Under the pieces are notes generated by a model. It was not told the origin of the DNA. It saw only the letters and a program-made list of their open reading frames with translations, and searched no databases. From positions 1 through 9,333 of the forward strand of contig JBDNFP010000163.1 in assembly GCA_041689775.1 (NCBI GenBank): DNA of 9,333 bases, read 5' to 3'. Position 1 is the stretch's first letter, and each line of letters starts with the position of its first letter. This DNA comes from JBDNFP01 sp041689775 (GTDB lineage: Bacteria > Bacteroidota > Bacteroidia > Cytophagales > Spirosomataceae). The translations under genes were made by a program, and so were the position numbers. Positions 6,629 to 9,333 of the stretch are shown in pieces.

Positions 6629-6655
6629 TAACTAGTTAAGACCAATTAAATTGGT
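6629..6655 (+). promoter_or_regulatory. Two adjacent palindromes just upstream of rng
   Basis: TAACTAGTTA (6629-6638) is a perfect 10-bp palindrome. Two bases later ACCAATT-A-AATTGGT (6641-6655) is a perfect 7-bp inverted repeat about a single base. The pair ends 6 bp before the rng start codon, placing it over the expected leader or ribosome-landing region. No consensus promoter could be placed confidently in 6556-6661; TAGCTTGG at 6604-6611 is one base off the -7 consensus and lacks a -33 partner. Confidence 0.35.
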
Positions 6656-6661
6656 TATACA

Positions 6662-8221
6662 TTGAGTAACGAATTAGTAATAAATTCTACTCAAAAGGGA
6701 GAACGTATAGCCCTTTTGCAGGATAAACGCCTTCTCGAATACCACGTTGAAGAGCCGGACCACAGCTTTACAGTAGGAGATATTTATCTCGGAACCGTGA
6801 AAAAGCTGGTCACGGGTCTCAATGCTGCTTTTGTAGATGTCGGGTACGAAAAAGATGCATTTCTGCACTATCTCGATTTAGGGCCCAATATCAATTCGCT
6901 CAATAAATTTACCAAAGATGTAATTTCCAAACGGGCCAATTCGGGCAAGCTTAGTAGCTTCAAGATGGAACCCGAAATTGAGAAACTCGGCAAGATTGAC
7001 AAAGTATTAGTCAAGAATCAGCCGATTTTGGTACAAATCGTCAAGGAGCCAATTTCCACTAAAGGCCCCCGCCTCTCCTGTGACATTTCTATTGCAGGCC
7101 GATATATAGTGCTAGTCCCCTTCTCCAATTCTGTCAACTTATCCAAAAAGATCACTGATCGTCAGGAACGTACCCGGCTTCAGCGCCTTATGTCGTCGAT
7201 TAAGCCGGCTAACTTTGGGATTATTGTTAGAACTGTGGCCCAGGGACGAGACGTAGAAGAGCTCGATAAAGACTTGCAAAATTGCCTCGAAAAGTGGGAA
7301 AAAGGTATCAAGACTCTTCGTGACGCAAAACCCCGTGACCGCGTGATCGGAGAGATGAACCGGGCGTCTTCGATTATTCGTGATATGTTGAACGAGTCGT
7401 TCGACAGTATTACGGTTGACTCCAAGGACGTATTTGAGGATATAAAATCATACATCCGGACTATCGCACCGGACAAAGAAAATATTCTGCGCCTTCACAA
7501 TGGAAAGAACAAGGTATTTGAGCAATTTGGTCTTGAAAAGCAGATAAAGTCTCTTTTCGGCCGCTCGGTAAGTTTACCGGGAGGTGGTTATCTTATTATA
7601 GAACATACGGAAGCCCTGCACGTCATAGACGTGAACAGCGGTAATAAATCCAATAGCGAGGAAGATCAGGAAGCAACAGCTCTGAGTGTTAATATTGAAT
7701 CCGCCAAAGAAATTGCCCGGCAGTTACGACTGCGCGATATGGGAGGAATCATTGTGGTGGACTTCATCGACATGAAGAGAGCAGAGAACAAGCGGAAGAT
7801 CTACGAAGTAATGCGGGAGGAAATGAAATCCGACCGATCGAAGTATACCGTGCTTCCTCTCTCCAAGTTTGGTCTGATGCAAATTACCCGTCAACGGGTA
7901 AGACCAGAAATGAACATCATTACTCGCGAAAACTGCCCTACTTGCGGCGGTACGGGTACGATTCAGGCAAGTATTCTGATCTCGGATGTGATCCAAAATA
8001 ACTTGGATTATATTCTGACCAAACAAAATGAGCGAAAGATCAGTATTTCATTGCACCCCTTCCTGCACGCTTATTTTACCAAGGGGCTTATTTCACAGCA
8101 AATGAAGTGGTTTCTGGAATATAAAACTTGGATAACACTCATCAAAGATACCTCACTCGGTATTGTTGACTTTTCCTTCCACAATAAGTTTGGTGAAGTA
8201 ATCGAAATTAGCGCGAGTTAA
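6662..8221 (+). CDS. rng: Ribonuclease E/G family endoribonuclease
   Basis: Single-strand-specific endoribonuclease for rRNA maturation and mRNA decay. At 519 residues it is RNase G-sized, without the long RNase E scaffold tail. An S1-type RNA-binding domain spans about 38-130 (GDIYLGTVKKLVTGLNAAFVDVG at its start), with additional family-typical insertions. The catalytic magnesium aspartates are visible: Asp323 in HVIDVNSG and Asp367 in IVVDFIDM. The zinc-link CPTC motif is at Cys425-Cys428 and would support dimer or tetramer assembly. The start is TTG at 6662: an in-frame TAA lies 13 bp upstream, there is no ATG nearby, and SNELVINST is the family N-terminus. There is no Shine-Dalgarno site. 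A terminator separates it from the upstream genes, so it likely has its own promoter. It converges with the hmgL pseudogene. Confidence 0.96.
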   Translation: MSNELVINSTQKGERIALLQDKRLLEYHVEEPDHSFTVGDIYLGTVKKLVTGLNAAFVDVGYEKDAFLHYLDLGPNINSLNKFTKDVISKRANSGKLSSFKMEPEIEKLGKIDKVLVKNQPILVQIVKEPISTKGPRLSCDISIAGRYIVLVPFSNSVNLSKKITDRQERTRLQRLMSSIKPANFGIIVRTVAQGRDVEELDKDLQNCLEKWEKGIKTLRDAKPRDRVIGEMNRASSIIRDMLNESFDSITVDSKDVFEDIKSYIRTIAPDKENILRLHNGKNKVFEQFGLEKQIKSLFGRSVSLPGGGYLIIEHTEALHVIDVNSGNKSNSEEDQEATALSVNIESAKEIARQLRLRDMGGIIVVDFIDMKRAENKRKIYEVMREEMKSDRSKYTVLPLSKFGLMQITRQRVRPEMNIITRENCPTCGGTGTIQASILISDVIQNNLDYILTKQNERKISISLHPFLHAYFTKGLISQQMKWFLEYKTWITLIKDTSLGIVDFSFHNKFGEVIEISAS

Positions 8222-8223
8222 AT

Positions 8224-8276
8224 TTTACTTTTATCACTTCAACTTACCCCGCGTAAGTTGAAGTGATAAAAGTAAA
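8224..8276. terminator. Bidirectional terminator between rng and the HMG-CoA lyase gene
   Basis: Arms 8224-8246 and 8254-8276 are perfect 23-bp reverse complements around the loop CCCCGCG. The arms are A/T-rich, giving U-rich 3' sides in either direction. It begins 2 bp after the rng stop and lies about 10 bp from the end of the converging gene. The stem is AT-rich, unlike the GC-cored terminators elsewhere in the window. Confidence 0.8.
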
Positions 8277-8285
8277 CCGCGTTTC

Positions 8286-9131
8286 TCAACCAACCAATTT
8301 TGCAAAAAATTGCGTAGCTTCGCCAAGTACTCCCTGATCAATTGAGGTCAGTCCATTCATTTCTTTGGCGTATTCCAAGAGGCGTTCAGTAGGCATATTA
8401 CCAACGAGATCATCCTGTGCCATAGGACAGCCCCCATACCCCATAATAGCGCCATCAAACCGGCGACAACCCGATTCATAGGCTGCATGTAACTTCGTGC
8501 GCCAGTCCATTGCTTTGGTATGAAAGTGCCCCCCGAATTCTAAATCGGGTCGAGACGTAATTAACTCTCCAAAAATAGCCCGGATATCCTCTTCCTTGGC
8601 CACTCCTATTGTATCAGATAGAGAGAAAGTACGAATACCAAGGACGGCTAGCTCATCGACCCAATACAGGGCTAATTCAGGACTCCATGGATCATTGTAC
8701 GAGTTGCCAAAGCCCATCGATATATAGATTACCAGGTCTTTTTGGTGTTTGTTGCACAATTCCTGAATTGCCTTTACGCGCTCTACCGAAGTTTTAATAG
8801 TCGCGTTGGTATTTCTAAACTGGAAAGTCTCAGAAATAGAAAAGGGATATCCCAGATACTTTATCTCTTCAAATTCGCACGCTGCCTACGCCCCGCGCTC
8901 ATTGGCTACAATCGAGAGTAGCTTGGTGGCCGTTGATGATAAGTCGAGTTTTTCGATGATCTGAGCGGTATCTCGCACCTGAGGCATTACCTTTGGCGAC
9001 ACAAAACTTCCAAAGTCCAGGGTATCAAACCCTACTTGTAGAAGTAAATTTAAGTACTGGGCTTTGCCATCAGTGGGTATAAAGGAATGATGCCCTTGCC
9101 AGGCATCACGGGGGCATTCAATGATTTTCAT
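8286..9131 (-). pseudogene. Hydroxymethylglutaryl-CoA lyase gene interrupted by one in-frame TAG
   Basis: The family (MvaB/HMGCL type, TIM barrel) cleaves HMG-CoA to acetoacetate and acetyl-CoA in leucine degradation. From the ATG at 9131 the frame runs 282 codons to TGA at 8286-8288, and the only fault is a TAG at 8886-8888 (codon 82), right after IVANERGA. The same frame continues with EFEEIKYLGYPFSISETFQF, clearly family sequence, so no indel is involved. Catalytic Arg8-Asp9 (ECPRDAWQG) lie before the stop; the metal-binding His202 and His204 (GGHFHT) and Cys235 (GYGGCPMA) lie after it. Neither fragment alone should be active. The downstream part could only restart at a poor TTG (8757-8759). 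guaB and gldE end in TAG, arguing against TAG recoding. Alternatives are a sequencing error or nonsense suppression. Confidence 0.85.
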
Positions 9132-9195
9132 AAATGAGTACTTAGCGCGTGGTTGGAGACAAATACAAGGCTTGATTTTATTAGGATCATGCTTG

Positions 9196-9333
9196 GGTAG
9201 TGTCTATAAAGGGTTGATCATGCAGCGACGGAGTCGCCATATGTTCCTGTTTTGAAATAGTGTTTGTTGATGTACATACCAATGACATTGTCATGAATTT
9301 GCTCGTTTTTAGAAAAACATATCGTCCTGCGAC
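9196..9333 (-). mobile_element. IS1-family insertion sequence, terminal part (partial)
   Basis: The right edge carries the 3' end of an IS1-like transposase gene and its flanking terminus. The element probably begins at the GGTAGTGTC near 9196, since IS1 ends typically start with GG. That boundary is inferred, because the other end and the target duplication lie outside the window. The transposase points towards hmgL, so transcripts from the element could read into that gene. Confidence 0.6.
9218..9333 (-). CDS. IS1-family transposase, C-terminal fragment
   Basis: A minus-strand frame is open from the right edge to TGA at 9218-9220, giving 37 residues. RRTICFSKNEQIHDNVIGMY matches the characteristic IS1 InsB C-terminal pattern (RKTICFS..EIH.KVIG.FI). 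The short tail NKHYFKTGTYGDSVAA runs a little beyond the end of the E. coli IS1 protein. The catalytic DDE residues would lie upstream, outside the window, so whether the element is intact cannot be judged. The other two minus frames over this stretch show no family resemblance. Confidence 0.75.
   Translation of the reverse strand, partial: RRTICFSKNEQIHDNVIGMYINKHYFKTGTYGDSVAA

Noticed and set aside
7180..8026. Minus-strand ORFs inside rng
   Set aside because: They are antisense shadows of a well-conserved coding sequence, with no start context or family match.
8286..8759. Treating the downstream HMG-CoA lyase fragment as a separate gene starting at TTG 8759
   Set aside because: The TTG falls inside the conserved helix ahead of LVIYISMGFGN; the frame is continuous upstream to the TAG, so it is part of one interrupted gene.
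8886..8888. TAG read as a sense codon (recoding such as pyrrolysine)
   Set aside because: Two other genes in the window (guaB, gldE) end in TAG, the codon is not at a catalytic position, and no recoding element is evident.
9196..9333. A different transposase frame (starting VAGRYVFLK on the minus strand)
   Set aside because: It is open but shows no family pattern, while the overlapping frame carries the clear IS1 C-terminal motif.
1..9333. An undescribed multi-gene defence, metabolic or mobile system
   Set aside because: All sizeable genes belong to well-known housekeeping families; no cassette of unknown co-oriented genes, CRISPR repeats, retron or toxin-antitoxin pair was seen.

Overview
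The window looks like ordinary chromosome of a Bacteroidota bacterium, most likely a member of the Cytophagales. The evidence is the gene content (a GldE-type CBS protein beside ssb and mutY, a Bacteroidota-type HU, an RNase G beside a 29-residue COX24-like basic protein), the absence of Shine-Dalgarno sites at most starts, and promoter motifs of the Bacteroidota TTTG-N19-TAnnTTTG type. Genus cannot be fixed from the sequence alone.

Layout, left to right. Bases 1-108 hold the last 35 codons of an unidentified plus-strand gene. A near-perfect 24-bp hairpin at 151-200 then serves both that gene and guaB, which converges on it. The minus-strand block 212-4998 reads, in transcription order, mutY (base-excision repair), ssb (single-strand DNA binding), gldE (membrane CBS/CorC protein) and guaB (IMP dehydrogenase). 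These genes are not one tight operon: ssb ends in a clear terminator and guaB has its own good promoter. Bases 4999-5173 form a divergent control region. From it the plus-strand block 5174-8221 reads HU, a membrane-anchored TPR protein, the 29-aa basic protein, a terminator, and then rng (RNase G family). Another long hairpin at 8224-8276 separates rng from the converging minus-strand HMG-CoA lyase gene. That gene is interrupted by one in-frame TAG. About 65 bp upstream of its start lies the end of an IS1-family insertion sequence, which runs off the right edge of the window. No stretch longer than about 215 bases lacks a gene.

The genes are mostly housekeeping: DNA repair and nucleoid function (mutY, ssb, HU), GTP synthesis (guaB), RNA processing and ribosome-linked functions (rng, the 29-aa protein). 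I found no undescribed multi-gene system, CRISPR array, tRNA or rRNA. The parts most worth a second look are the nonsense-interrupted hmgL beside the IS1 end, the palindromes packed around the guaB promoter and leader, the long inverted repeat between mutY and HU, the tiny basic protein, and a GldE without an adjacent gldD.
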